DNA of 64,000 nt from Clostridium puniceum (lineage in GTDB: Bacteria; Bacillota; Clostridia; Clostridiales; Clostridiaceae): the NCBI RefSeq assembly GCF_002006345.1, contig NZ_LZZM01000089.1, positions 1 through 64,000 on the forward strand, given 5' to 3'. Shown one piece after another: positions 1 to 8,360 of the stretch; position 1 is the first letter of the stretch; every line of letters begins with the position of its first letter. The translations under genes were made by a program, and so were the position numbers. The notes below the pieces were generated by a model that saw only the letters and a list, made by a program, of their open reading frames with translations, ran no database searches and had not been told where the DNA came from.

Positions 1-2
1 AA

Positions 3-338
3 ACCATAGAGGCTTTCTTTAAAATGGCTAAAAATATATACCAAATAAAAAATTTAAGAACCAGAAAGTTTCTTGGAATATACGGATTCTTATGGCTTGT
101 ATTCATAACACATAATCTTATAAGTTGTTTTAAATCTACAATTCTTTATGTTACTGAATTTGAAAATATGGGAGTTAGAGCACTAGTAAAAACTGTTGGA
201 AACATAAAAGGTTTTGTTAAAAGAACTTCTTTTGGAATTAAAGTAAATATTCCGCCACTAACAAAGTTAGCGAAGTTAATTGCAGATGTACTTTGCAATC
301 CTAGATATATCCAACTAACTTTCGATATTTCGAGTTAA
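3..338 (+). mobile_element. IS4-type transposase, C-terminal end (partial)
   Basis: The frame is open from the first bases of the window, so the 5' part lies outside it. The visible part begins T-I-E-A-F-F-K-M-A-K: a glutamate followed seven residues on by lysine, preceded by I, fits the E-x6-K end of the YREK signature of IS4-family DDE transposases. It is followed by a basic stretch and a hydrophobic helix (FLGIYGFLWLVFITHNL), common near the C terminus of such enzymes. No terminal inverted repeat was recognised downstream, so whether the element is complete cannot be judged. The family call rests on a short motif. Confidence 0.5.
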
Positions 339-534
339 AACAATTTTTACTAATACAATATAATCTAAAATTGGAAGATTTGCTTTTTGCTCTTTTCAGT
401 TCGGCCATTTTTAAAATTCCTATATTATTCCATAGCATATTTATCTTAAATTGCATAGATAATAAAATATTATGGATAATAGTAACAGGTAATTATATAC
501 AAGTATAATTTTTATATTTGTACGAAATCTAGGT

Positions 535-764
535 AATTAGAATGATAATTCTAAAAAAATGTAATTATATTTTTCTAGAATCTTGTTACATAAATAAAGA
601 AAGTAAAACCACTATATAAATAATTAATGTAAGAATATCAGGGAACAAAAAAATGCAACATATAGTGGATTTTTTTCTTGAATTTATTAAATAAAAAAAT
701 TTTATATTAATTAGAATGATCGTTCTCGAAAAATATCCTTATGTTTCTTTAAAATCCTGACTAA
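535..764. promoter_or_regulatory. Duplicated palindromic operator region upstream of the flavin oxidoreductase
   Basis: The 490-base gap before the oxidoreductase gene has no credible gene but holds two related segments, about 535-590 and 709-764. Each begins AATTAGAATGAT and continues with similar A/T-rich sequence. The first contains TTAGAAT-GATA-ATTCTAA (537-554), the second AGAATGATCGTTCT (713-726), both dyads of the sort bound by TetR-type repressors. The second copy lies about 100 bases before the start codon. The regulator is not recognisable in the window. Confidence 0.45.
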
Positions 765-828
765 TACAAAGGGTAAATTATATCAGTAATAAAGGAAAGT
801 AAAAAAATCATGCAAAGGAGAGAGTTTA

Positions 829-2016
829 ATGAAAACAGCATTTGAGCCATTTAAATTGGCAAGTATAACATTTTCTAACAAAATTATTAGATCAGCAACT
901 TTTGAAGGAGCGGGTGATGAAAATGGCAAGGTTACAGAGCAATTAATTAAAAAGTACGAAGCATTAGCTAAAGGAGGAGTCGGTGGAATTATTACTGGCT
1001 TTATTGGAGTTGGACAGCAAGGAAAGGCTTCAGATAATATGGTTATGATTAATAAATCTGAAAATATTGAGAGCTTAAAAAAATTAACTAATAGAATGCA
1101 TAAAATGGGAACACCAGTTATTGCACAACTTAATCATTGTGGCGGTCAATCAAAAGAAGAAAGTGCTCATATGTCGATTGTTGCACCTTCTAAAATATCT
1201 GACTATAAAGCAAGAGAAATGACTAAGACTGAAATTTTAGAAGTAATAAAAATGTTTGTTCAAGGAATAAAAAATGCAAAAGAAGCAGGTTTTGATGGTG
1301 TACAAATTCATTTAGCACATGGATACTTACTTTCAGAATTTGTATCGCCAAGAATGAACAGGAGAAAAGATGAATGGGGAGGCGGTACAGAAAATAGATT
1401 TAGAATTGTTAAGATGATATTTGAAAAAGCTAGGAAGGAAGTTTTAGATTATCCAATGATTGTAAAAATAAATGGATATGAAACATTAAAAAATGGTATG
1501 ACAATTGAAGAGTCTGTAAAAATTGCTAGATTATTAGAGCAAGTTGGATGTGATGGAATTGAAGTTTCAAATGGAACATTAAAAGCTGGGTTGGCAACAA
1601 TGCGTGGGCAGGTTCCATGGAAAATGATAGTAGCCGAAAATGAGAAGTTAAATAAAATGCCAGAATTCATGAAAAATTTCATTGGTATAGTTGCAAAGAA
1701 AACAGTACCACAACCTCAGCCAAAAAGCTTATATAATTTTGAGGCAGCAATGTCAATCAAGAAAGCTGTAAATATTCCAGTTATTCTAGTAGGAGGAATA
1801 ACAAAATTAGAAGAAATAGAAGACTTAATTGATAATTATAAATTTGATGCAATTTCCATGTCAAGACCACTTATAATTGAATCAGATTTAGTAAATAAAT
1901 TCAAAACAGGAAAACAGACACAATCAAAATGTATACAATGCAATTTCTGTATAGTCGGTGTGGAAAAGGGACCGCTTAAATGCTATTACGGGAATGTTCC
2001 AGTAAGTAAATCTTAG
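829..2016 (+). CDS. NADH:flavin oxidoreductase, Old Yellow Enzyme family
   Basis: FMN-dependent ene-reductase-type TIM barrel of 395 residues, cytosolic. Family marks are the N-terminal KIIRSATFEG (FMN site), AQLNHCGGQ near residue 100, the H-x-x-H pair in QIHLAHGYLLSEF-SPRMNRR near 160-180, and the phosphate-binding end VGGITK...SMSRPLI near 320-350. The C-terminal cysteine cluster CIQCNFC...C resembles the 4Fe-4S motif of 2,4-dienoyl-CoA reductase-type members, but the spacing is not the canonical C-x2-C-x3-C-x11-C. A good RBS (AAAGGAGAG) precedes the ATG. It stands alone, with a decayed relative and a nitroreductase downstream. The natural substrate is unknown; these enzymes reduce activated alkenes, nitro compounds or enoyl acids. 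Confidence 0.88.
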   Translation: MKTAFEPFKLASITFSNKIIRSATFEGAGDENGKVTEQLIKKYEALAKGGVGGIITGFIGVGQQGKASDNMVMINKSENIESLKKLTNRMHKMGTPVIAQLNHCGGQSKEESAHMSIVAPSKISDYKAREMTKTEILEVIKMFVQGIKNAKEAGFDGVQIHLAHGYLLSEFVSPRMNRRKDEWGGGTENRFRIVKMIFEKARKEVLDYPMIVKINGYETLKNGMTIEESVKIARLLEQVGCDGIEVSNGTLKAGLATMRGQVPWKMIVAENEKLNKMPEFMKNFIGIVAKKTVPQPQPKSLYNFEAAMSIKKAVNIPVILVGGITKLEEIEDLIDNYKFDAISMSRPLIIESDLVNKFKTGKQTQSKCIQCNFCIVGVEKGPLKCYYGNVPVSKS

Positions 2017-2033
2017 CATTTACTAGATAATTG

Positions 2034-2135
2034 AGTTCACATATTATTGATGATTGTAAAAATGAAAACATAAAGATCAGTGAAATAGCTCAATCAATTT
2101 GAAATGGAACATATTTTGTTAAGCAAGAAAACTAA
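2034..2135 (+). pseudogene. Short remnant resembling an AraC-type helix-turn-helix
   Basis: One frame reads DDCKNENIKISEIAQSI, then a stop codon, then NGTYFVKQEN and a second stop. The order KISEIAQSI...TYF-K resembles the first helix-turn-helix of AraC regulators. There is no start codon or RBS and the piece is about 34 residues, so it could only be a relic. The match is short and may be chance. Confidence 0.25.
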
Positions 2136-2220
2136 GGAGGTGATAATCAGCTGTGATATCTCCACATAAAAATATATGATATGTTGTAGAATAAAAAATC
2201 AATGAAAAGTAGTGAGTTTG

Positions 2221-2374
2221 ATGAAAACATTATTTAATCAAACATAACTAAAAAATAAACCTGAAAAACAGATTTGTCCGTTCAGAAACCCATGATGAGA
2301 TGGCAAATGAGCAAAGACATATGGAAATTCATAATGATTATTTTGATAAATATCACAAGTTAAACAAAAATTAA
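2221..2374 (+). pseudogene. Decayed N-terminus of a second Old Yellow Enzyme-family gene
   Basis: An ATG at 2221 begins MKTLFNQT. The frame then breaks, and from 2261, shifted by one base, it continues LKNRFVRSETHDEMANE...DYFDKYHKLNKN before a stop. This matches the start of Old Yellow Enzyme proteins (MK-LF-, then LKNRFVRSATHD-MA, then -FD-Y-KLAKNG). Only about 50 codons survive, with a frameshift and stop codons. It is therefore a relic of a second oxidoreductase, lying between an intact family member and a nitroreductase. Confidence 0.55.
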
Positions 2375-2424
2375 ATGTATTCGTATCATATATGAGTATA
2401 AAAATTAATGAGGAGTGAATTAAA

Positions 2425-3231
2425 ATGAATTTAACAACTGTAAATGAAGAAAAATGTATAAAATGTGGATTGTGTGTAGAGGAATGTCCATTAGGAGTAT
2501 TAAAACTAGAATCTACAGGTCCAAAGGAAGTCAATCCTGATGCATGTTTTGCCTGTGGTCATTGTGTAGCTATATGTCCAAAAGAAGCTATAGATAATAA
2601 TAAATCACCATTAGTTATGCAAAGTGAGATTGGACAAGTTAAAAAATTAAATGCAGAAGAAGCAAAGAATTTTATTAGAGCAAGACGATCTATTCGTTCT
2701 TATAAGAATACACGAGTTGAAAGAGAAAAGTTAATGGAACTTGTTGATGTTGCTCATTTGGCTCCAACGGCTAGTAATTCACAAGGTATATCTTATATAA
2801 TAATAGATGATAAAAAAGCAATTCAGTTAGCAGTTGAGGAATGTATTAACTGGTTTGAAAATGATTCAACTTGGAGTAAGATGTTGTCTGGCATGATTAA
2901 GGGCTACAGAGAAAATAAAGTTGATACTATTTTAAGAGATGCACCTAGTATAATTTTAACTTTAGCTGATGATAATTTTTACAATGGCAGAGAAAATTCT
3001 ATTCTTTCATTATCTTATCTTGAATTATATGCTCCATCTCTTGATCTTGGATCATGCTGGGCAGGAATATTTGAGATTTGTGCTCGTAGTGAGAATTCAC
3101 CAATAAATAAGATTTTTAATATTCCAGAAAAAAAGAAAATAACAGGGGTTGTAATGGTAGGATATCCCAAGTATAGTTACAAAAGATTTACAGATAGACA
3201 ACCTTTATCTGCTTCATTTTATGAAAATTAA
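2425..3231 (+). CDS. Ferredoxin-nitroreductase fusion protein
   Basis: Protein of 268 residues with two domains. Residues 1-55 carry two 4Fe-4S motifs: C11-x2-C14-x2-C17-x3-C21-P and C41-x2-C44-x2-C47-x3-C51-P. Residues about 83-268 form a nitroreductase FMN domain, starting RARRSIRSYKNT, with SCWAGIFEI and VVMVGYPKY near the end. This is the known clostridial fusion in which electrons pass from the clusters to FMN, probably to reduce nitroaromatics, quinones or other small acceptors. RBS GAGGAG precedes the ATG. It follows flavin oxidoreductase sequences, suggesting a small redox cluster. The physiological substrate is not evident. Confidence 0.88.
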   Translation: MNLTTVNEEKCIKCGLCVEECPLGVLKLESTGPKEVNPDACFACGHCVAICPKEAIDNNKSPLVMQSEIGQVKKLNAEEAKNFIRARRSIRSYKNTRVEREKLMELVDVAHLAPTASNSQGISYIIIDDKKAIQLAVEECINWFENDSTWSKMLSGMIKGYRENKVDTILRDAPSIILTLADDNFYNGRENSILSLSYLELYAPSLDLGSCWAGIFEICARSENSPINKIFNIPEKKKITGVVMVGYPKYSYKRFTDRQPLSASFYEN

Positions 3232-3297
3232 ATATTGAAATGGATCAAAGTAACATAGAAAGCAGTGGTTATTACTACTTCTACTTCACTAACATGA

Positions 3298-3462
3298 TAT
3301 TTACGATGGTTTCTTGGAAATCCTATTGGGAAGATTTTTGTAAATAGAACTTTAAAACAGTTAGGTTTCCAAAAACGTAAATGGATTCACTTTAGAGGGA
3401 TAACCAATTCTCAGCCAAGTCAAAGAGAAAAGTTCTTGCAAGATATTATTCTCAAAATTTAA
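3298..3462 (+). pseudogene. Unrecognised C-terminal gene fragment
   Basis: After a stop codon an open stretch of 54 codons reads YLRWFLGNPIGKIFVNRTLK and continues QLGFQKRKWIHFRG...QREKFLQDIILKI before TAA. Composition is protein-like, but no start or RBS is present. It may be the tail of a decayed gene; I do not recognise the family. Confidence 0.3.
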
Positions 3463-3477
3463 TAGTTAATTGTAGCA

Positions 3478-3505
3478 TAAAAAAGGGGCAATGCCCCTTT
3501 TTAGT
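3478..3505. terminator. Bidirectional intrinsic terminator
   Basis: AAAAAGGGGCA-TGCCCCTTTTT hairpin with A- and T-runs on both sides, between the plus-strand redox genes and the minus-strand melA. Confidence 0.8.
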
Positions 3506-3542
3506 TTATAATTATCTAACTATTAGTTACGATTTTATTCTA

Positions 3543-4868
3543 TTATTTGTTAAAGTCTTTCATATAATCTCCATGTGCATCTATCATTTCATCACACACT
3601 TTTACGATATCATCAATAGATAATTCAGCAGCAGTATGTGGGTCCATCATAGCAGCTTGATATATTTTAGTTCTATCTTTTGTTACAGCTGCTTCAATTG
3701 CTAACAATTGAGCATTTATATTACTCATATTCATAGCTGCAAGTTGTGTTGGTAGTTTACCTACATAAGTTGGATGAATTCCAATTGCATCTACCATACA
3801 AGGAACTTCTACACATGCATCTTGTGGTAAATTATCAATAAGTCCATTATTGATCACATTACCTCCAATTTTATATGGTTTATTTGTTACAATTGCTTCC
3901 ATAATATAAGAAGCATATTCCTTAGATCGTTCATGTGTAACTTTGCCATTTTGCAAAATTTCATTTTTTTCTTTTTGCCATCCTTCAATTTGTTCTATGC
4001 ATCTTCTTGGATATTCATCTAATGGAATATTAAATTTATCAATTAGTTCAGGGTATTTTGACTTAATAAAGAATGGATTATATTCTGCATTATGTTCACT
4101 TGATTCAGTACAATAATAACCTAGATGTTTAATATATTCATAACGTACCATGTCATTATGTTTTTCTTCTCCAGAATTTTTAAATTCTGCTCTTTTCTTA
4201 ATTTCTGGATATAAATCATTGCCGTCTTTGTCGTATATTTCTAAGAGCCATGCCATATGATTAATACCAGCAATTAGTTCTTTTCTACCGTCTAGTTTAT
4301 CTTCCATGTTCAAATCCTTTAACAAATTTTCAGAACATACTTGTACACTATGACAAAGACCAATTGTTTTTACTTTAGTAAAACGTTGCATAAAACCTGT
4401 AAGCATAGCCATTGGATTTGTGTAATTTAAAAAAAATGCATCTGGGCAAACTTCTTCCATATCTTTTGCAAAATCAGCCATAACAGGAATAGTCCTAAGT
4501 GCTCTCATTATTCCGCCAATTCCCATTGTATCTGCAATTGTTTGTTTTAAGCCATATTTCTTAGGAATTTCAAAATCAGTAATTGTGCAAGGATCATATC
4601 CACCTACTTGAATTGCATTAACAACAAAGGTAGCATCTTTAAGGGATGCTTTTCTATTGTGAACACCTAAAAAACATTTAATTTGCGCTCTTCCTTTATT
4701 TATATTTTTGTTGATTGCATTCAAGATTATTTCACTTTCTTTTAATCTGTCCTCATCAATGTCATAAAGAGCAATTTCGCTTTTGCAAAGGGCTTCAGTA
4801 CACATGCAATCACCTAATACATTTCTTGCAAATACAGTGCTTCCAGCCCCCATAAATGTAATTTTCAT
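3543..4868 (-). CDS. melA: Alpha-galactosidase, glycoside hydrolase family 4 (MelA type)
   Basis: GH4 enzymes cleave alpha-galactosides (melibiose, raffinose) by a redox-elimination mechanism needing NAD+, a divalent metal and reducing conditions. The 441-residue protein has the Rossmann start GAGSTVFARN (7-16), the acidic D-I-D-E-D end of beta-2 (36-40), NYTNPM (148-153), the metal-binding GLCHSVQ (170-176, C172 and H173) and GINHMAW (201-207). CHSV is typical of the alpha-galactosidase branch; GH4 alpha-glucosidases and galacturonidases differ here. RBS GGAGGATAAGTAA-ATG fits. The gene is divergent from an AraC regulator, probably its activator. Cytosolic, so the substrate must be imported by a transporter outside this window. 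Confidence 0.88.
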   Translation of the reverse strand: MKITFMGAGSTVFARNVLGDCMCTEALCKSEIALYDIDEDRLKESEIILNAINKNINKGRAQIKCFLGVHNRKASLKDATFVVNAIQVGGYDPCTITDFEIPKKYGLKQTIADTMGIGGIMRALRTIPVMADFAKDMEEVCPDAFFLNYTNPMAMLTGFMQRFTKVKTIGLCHSVQVCSENLLKDLNMEDKLDGRKELIAGINHMAWLLEIYDKDGNDLYPEIKKRAEFKNSGEEKHNDMVRYEYIKHLGYYCTESSEHNAEYNPFFIKSKYPELIDKFNIPLDEYPRRCIEQIEGWQKEKNEILQNGKVTHERSKEYASYIMEAIVTNKPYKIGGNVINNGLIDNLPQDACVEVPCMVDAIGIHPTYVGKLPTQLAAMNMSNINAQLLAIEAAVTKDRTKIYQAAMMDPHTAAELSIDDIVKVCDEMIDAHGDYMKDFNK

Positions 4869-5074
4869 TTACTTATCCTCCTTAACTTTTTTTGATTTAA
4901 TTACAAGTTAATTATATAATTATATAGGAGTATGTTTCTATGTGCTATGTTTCAAAAAGTTGTTGTTATGTTGAAAATTTTATAAACTACTAACATAGAA
5001 TAGAATAAGATGTGGAAGTTAGGATATCAAAAATTGATGAAAGCAAAATATTAATAAAGGGGATTTTAATAAAA

Positions 5075-5932
5075 ATGCAAACTAAGTTACAATTTACTTC
5101 ACAAGATAAATTAAGTCGTGGGTTAACTATATATTATGGTGGCTCAGAGATATGCGAACCGTCGCATTCCTTTGGACCAGCCATTCGCCCTCATTATCTT
5201 TTACACTATATCTTAAATGGAAAAGGAAATTACTATGTAAATAATAAATGTTATGAACTAAAAAAAGGAGAAGGTTTTTTGATTTGTCCAGGCGAATCTA
5301 CTTACTACAAAGCAGATAAAGAAGAGCCTTGGGAATATTGCTGGATTAGTTTTGATGGATATGAAGCTAATACTATTTTAAAGAAATGTGGATTATCAAA
5401 AGATAATTTAATTTTTAAAGACAATAGTAATGGGATTTTTAAAGAAAATCTACTTTCTTTAATATATAAGTATGAAGCTAATAGTAGTAATGAATTTGCT
5501 TTACTAGGACAATTATACATATGTTTTTCTAACATATATGATCAAGTAAATTCAAAAGCAAAAAATACAGGTGAATCCTACTTGGATAAGGCCCTTGATT
5601 ATATATATAATAATTTTAGTTATGATATTAAAATAAGTGACATAGCTAAATATGTTGGAATCGAAAGAACTTATCTATATAAACTATTTATTCAAGAGAA
5701 CAAAATTTCACCTCAACAATATCTTATTTCTTTTCGATTAAATACTGCTGTAAATTTGTTAGAAACTACAAAAATGAACATTACAGAAATCTCTTATTCA
5801 TGTGGATTTAAAGATACGCCGACTTTTTATAAACACTTTAAAAAACAATTTAATATTACACCTGTTCAATATAGGAAAAGTAAAGGCATTTATGTTCAAT
5901 TATCTTCTAAGAATATAATTGAACATAAATAA
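5075..5932 (+). CDS. AraC-family regulator, probable control of melA
   Basis: Regulator of 285 residues with an N-terminal cupin-like sugar-sensing domain (about 20-110, HYLLHYILNGKGNYYVNN) and a C-terminal double helix-turn-helix (about 185-280, ISDIAKYVGIERTYLYKLF and ITEISYSCGFKDTPTFYKHF). The frame is open from a GTG at 5012, but the ATG at 5075 has the RBS (AAAGGGG) and gives an N-terminus aligned with its paralogue at 8361. It is divergent from melA, sharing a short intergenic region, which suggests galactoside-responsive activation. Closely related throughout to the second AraC gene in this cluster. Confidence 0.85.
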   Translation: MQTKLQFTSQDKLSRGLTIYYGGSEICEPSHSFGPAIRPHYLLHYILNGKGNYYVNNKCYELKKGEGFLICPGESTYYKADKEEPWEYCWISFDGYEANTILKKCGLSKDNLIFKDNSNGIFKENLLSLIYKYEANSSNEFALLGQLYICFSNIYDQVNSKAKNTGESYLDKALDYIYNNFSYDIKISDIAKYVGIERTYLYKLFIQENKISPQQYLISFRLNTAVNLLETTKMNITEISYSCGFKDTPTFYKHFKKQFNITPVQYRKSKGIYVQLSSKNIIEHK

Positions 5933-5934
5933 GA

Positions 5935-5990
5935 AACTAAAAGTACTTCAAAAAAGATTAAAAAATCAGTTTTTTGAAGTACTTTTAGTT
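5935..5990. terminator. Bidirectional terminator, long perfect hairpin
   Basis: A 21-base arm starting AACTAAAAGTACTTCAAAAA pairs perfectly with the arm ending at 5990. It serves the convergent AraC and GH36 genes. Confidence 0.85.
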
Positions 5991-6012
5991 AGAACAGTTT
6001 AATTGAACTGCA

Positions 6013-8202
6013 TTAATTAGCTTTTAATGTCCAAGTAATACTTTGATAATCACCTTCTAAGTCAGGGATGGTAATACCACTATACATAAGTTCATCTCCA
6101 CCAAAAGCTCCATCAAGTCCAGTAATTGAGTAGTTTTTATCTGGATCTAGTCCTCTTAAGTATAATTTTCTTATTGGTTCATTTGGAGTTGAAAGAACTC
6201 TAAAATATGTTGCAAAGGCTTCTAATTTATCTTCTGATACAATTATCCAAGATGCTTCATGACCATCAAATGGATTTAGTAATCTATACATATCTCCAAA
6301 TTGTATAAGCTCTCTTAAAGCTTTATAAGACTTTATCTGTTTCTTTACAGCTTCTTTTTCTTCATCAGTAAATTTAGTAAGATCAAGTTCATAGCCAAAG
6401 TTACCTGACATTGCAACATCACCTCTCATTTTAAGAGAAGTTTTTCTGTGAACTTGATGATTTGGAATTGCTGATACATGAGAGCCCATAGTGCTAATTG
6501 GGTAAACAATACTAGTACCATACTGAATTTTTAATCTTTCAACAGCATCGGTATCATCACTTGTCCAGATTTGAGGCATGTAGTATAGTATACCTGCATC
6601 AAATCTACCACCACCACCAGAGCAGCCTTCAAATAATATATTTGGAAAAGTTGTTGTAAGCTTTTCATATATGTTATATAAACCTAACATGTATCTATGA
6701 GCAGTTTCTCTTTGTCTTTCTGGAGGAAGGCAAGGAGAGCCTATTTCAGTCATATTTCTATTCATATCCCATTTAACATAACTAATGTTAACAGAACTTA
6801 AAATAGCAGATAAAGAATTTACAATATAATCACATACCTCTTTACGAGATAGATCTAATACTAGTTGATTTCTTCCTTGGGTACGAGATCTTCCTGGAAC
6901 ATGAAGGCACCAATCAGGATGTGATCTATATAAATCACTATCAGGTGACACCATTTCAGGTTCGAACCATAAACCAAATTGTAAATCTAAATTATTTATA
7001 CGTTCGGCTAAATCATTTAATCCATTAGGAAGTTTTTTTGCATCAACAACCCAATCGCCTAAAGAACAATTGTCACTATCTCTTTTTCCAAACCAACCAT
7101 CATCAAGAACAAAAAGTTCAATTCCAAGTTCTTTTGCAGTTTTACCAATACTCTCAATTTTTTCAGCATTAAAGTCAAAATAAGTTGCTTCCCAATTATT
7201 AACAAGAATAGGTCTGGTTTTATCTCTATGAGTACCTCGACATAATCTATTTCTATATAGTTTATGGTATGTTCTTGACATTTCACCTAAACCGTTTGAA
7301 GAATAAACCATTACAACCTCAGGTGTTTGAAAATTTTCATTTGGTTTAAGAAGCCAAGAAAAATCAAAGGGATTTATACCAAGTGATACTCTTGTAGTTT
7401 TATATTGATCAACTTCTGCTTGTGCCAGGAAATTACCACTATACACTAAATTAAATCCATATACATCACCATATTCTTCGTTAGCATCGTGACTTAGTAA
7501 TGCAATAAAAGGATTTTGATTATGGCTACTTGAACCACGTCTGCTTTCTACTGATTGAGTACCAATTATTAAAGGTGTTCTTTCAATATGTCTTTCTCTT
7601 GCCCAAGCACCATGAAGGTGAAGAAAATCATAATCAGAATTATTAAAATCTATACTCATACTTAAAGCTCTTAGTAATTTCAAATCTTCATTACCGCTAT
7701 TTATAAATTTTACATTTCTTGATATAGCATCATAGTTTTCATAAGCTGTATAAGATAAAATTACTTTAAGTCCAATTAAAGAATCAGACATTACTATTTC
7801 TAAAGTTTGTGCTTCTGCATCATCTTCAACATAAGTTGCTGGAAGATTTTCTAACTTTGGTTTTCCATCTATAATTTTATGTGATTCATATCTGAGGTCA
7901 GTTATAGTAGTCCCATTTTCAAGTTGAATTGAATATGCAGGAGTACGAAAATCACTAGTTCCATAAGAAGGATATTCCTGTGGAAGTGTGTCAAGTGAAA
8001 GCATATAATTACAAGGATCAGGATTTGGAGAAAAAGAACATCTCTCTTTAAGTGATAATAAACTATTGCAATTAAAATTTCTTAATTTTCTTCCAAAATA
8101 AAGATGTAATAAATAACCATCTTCATGGATTTGTAATATATAGCTAGTATTTTTAGCTGTTAAGTGAAACGATTTTGTATTGTTGTCATATATAATACTC
8201 AT
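6013..8202 (-). CDS. Alpha-galactosidase, glycoside hydrolase family 36
   Basis: Retaining alpha-galactosidase of 729 residues, the usual length for the bacterial GH36 group that acts on raffinose-family sugars as a tetramer. Visible are the N-terminal beta-sandwich, then the TIM barrel with FVLDDGWFGKRD (365-374), WFEPEMV (412-418), the nucleophile motif KWDMNR (477-482, D479), EGCSGGGGRFD (525-535) and the acid/base motif WTSDDTDA (546-553). There is no signal peptide, so it is cytosolic. RBS GGAGGAATTAAT-ATG. It is divergent from an AraC gene. Its fold and mechanism are unrelated to the neighbouring GH4 enzyme, so the locus encodes two independent enzymes for the same bond. Confidence 0.93.
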   Translation of the reverse strand: MSIIYDNNTKSFHLTAKNTSYILQIHEDGYLLHLYFGRKLRNFNCNSLLSLKERCSFSPNPDPCNYMLSLDTLPQEYPSYGTSDFRTPAYSIQLENGTTITDLRYESHKIIDGKPKLENLPATYVEDDAEAQTLEIVMSDSLIGLKVILSYTAYENYDAISRNVKFINSGNEDLKLLRALSMSIDFNNSDYDFLHLHGAWARERHIERTPLIIGTQSVESRRGSSSHNQNPFIALLSHDANEEYGDVYGFNLVYSGNFLAQAEVDQYKTTRVSLGINPFDFSWLLKPNENFQTPEVVMVYSSNGLGEMSRTYHKLYRNRLCRGTHRDKTRPILVNNWEATYFDFNAEKIESIGKTAKELGIELFVLDDGWFGKRDSDNCSLGDWVVDAKKLPNGLNDLAERINNLDLQFGLWFEPEMVSPDSDLYRSHPDWCLHVPGRSRTQGRNQLVLDLSRKEVCDYIVNSLSAILSSVNISYVKWDMNRNMTEIGSPCLPPERQRETAHRYMLGLYNIYEKLTTTFPNILFEGCSGGGGRFDAGILYYMPQIWTSDDTDAVERLKIQYGTSIVYPISTMGSHVSAIPNHQVHRKTSLKMRGDVAMSGNFGYELDLTKFTDEEKEAVKKQIKSYKALRELIQFGDMYRLLNPFDGHEASWIIVSEDKLEAFATYFRVLSTPNEPIRKLYLRGLDPDKNYSITGLDGAFGGDELMYSGITIPDLEGDYQSITWTLKAN

Positions 8203-8228
8203 ATTAATTCCTCCAATTTAATTTTAAA

Positions 8229-8313
8229 TTATAATAAAAAACGATTTCTTTTAAATATAATTATAAGATTATAATAAAAAAATGAAATGGATTAATATAA
8301 GATTAATATGGTA
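8229..8313. promoter_or_regulatory. Direct repeats between the GH36 and AraC genes
   Basis: The divergent intergenic region holds TTATAATAAAAA twice, 40 bases apart (8230 and 8270), and GATTAATAT twice in tandem with an 11-base step near 8291-8311. Between them AAAACGATTTCTT partly resembles a catabolite-response element (CG core and right half match, left TG missing). AraC-type proteins bind direct repeats, so these are candidate operators. Confidence 0.35.
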
Positions 8314-8360
8314 TAATCTAAGAAAAAAATTTACATATTTTTAAAATTGGAGATTTGAAA

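Noticed and set aside
5012..5074. GTG start for the first AraC gene
   Set aside because: No RBS ahead of GTG 5012, while ATG 5075 has one and aligns with the paralogue.
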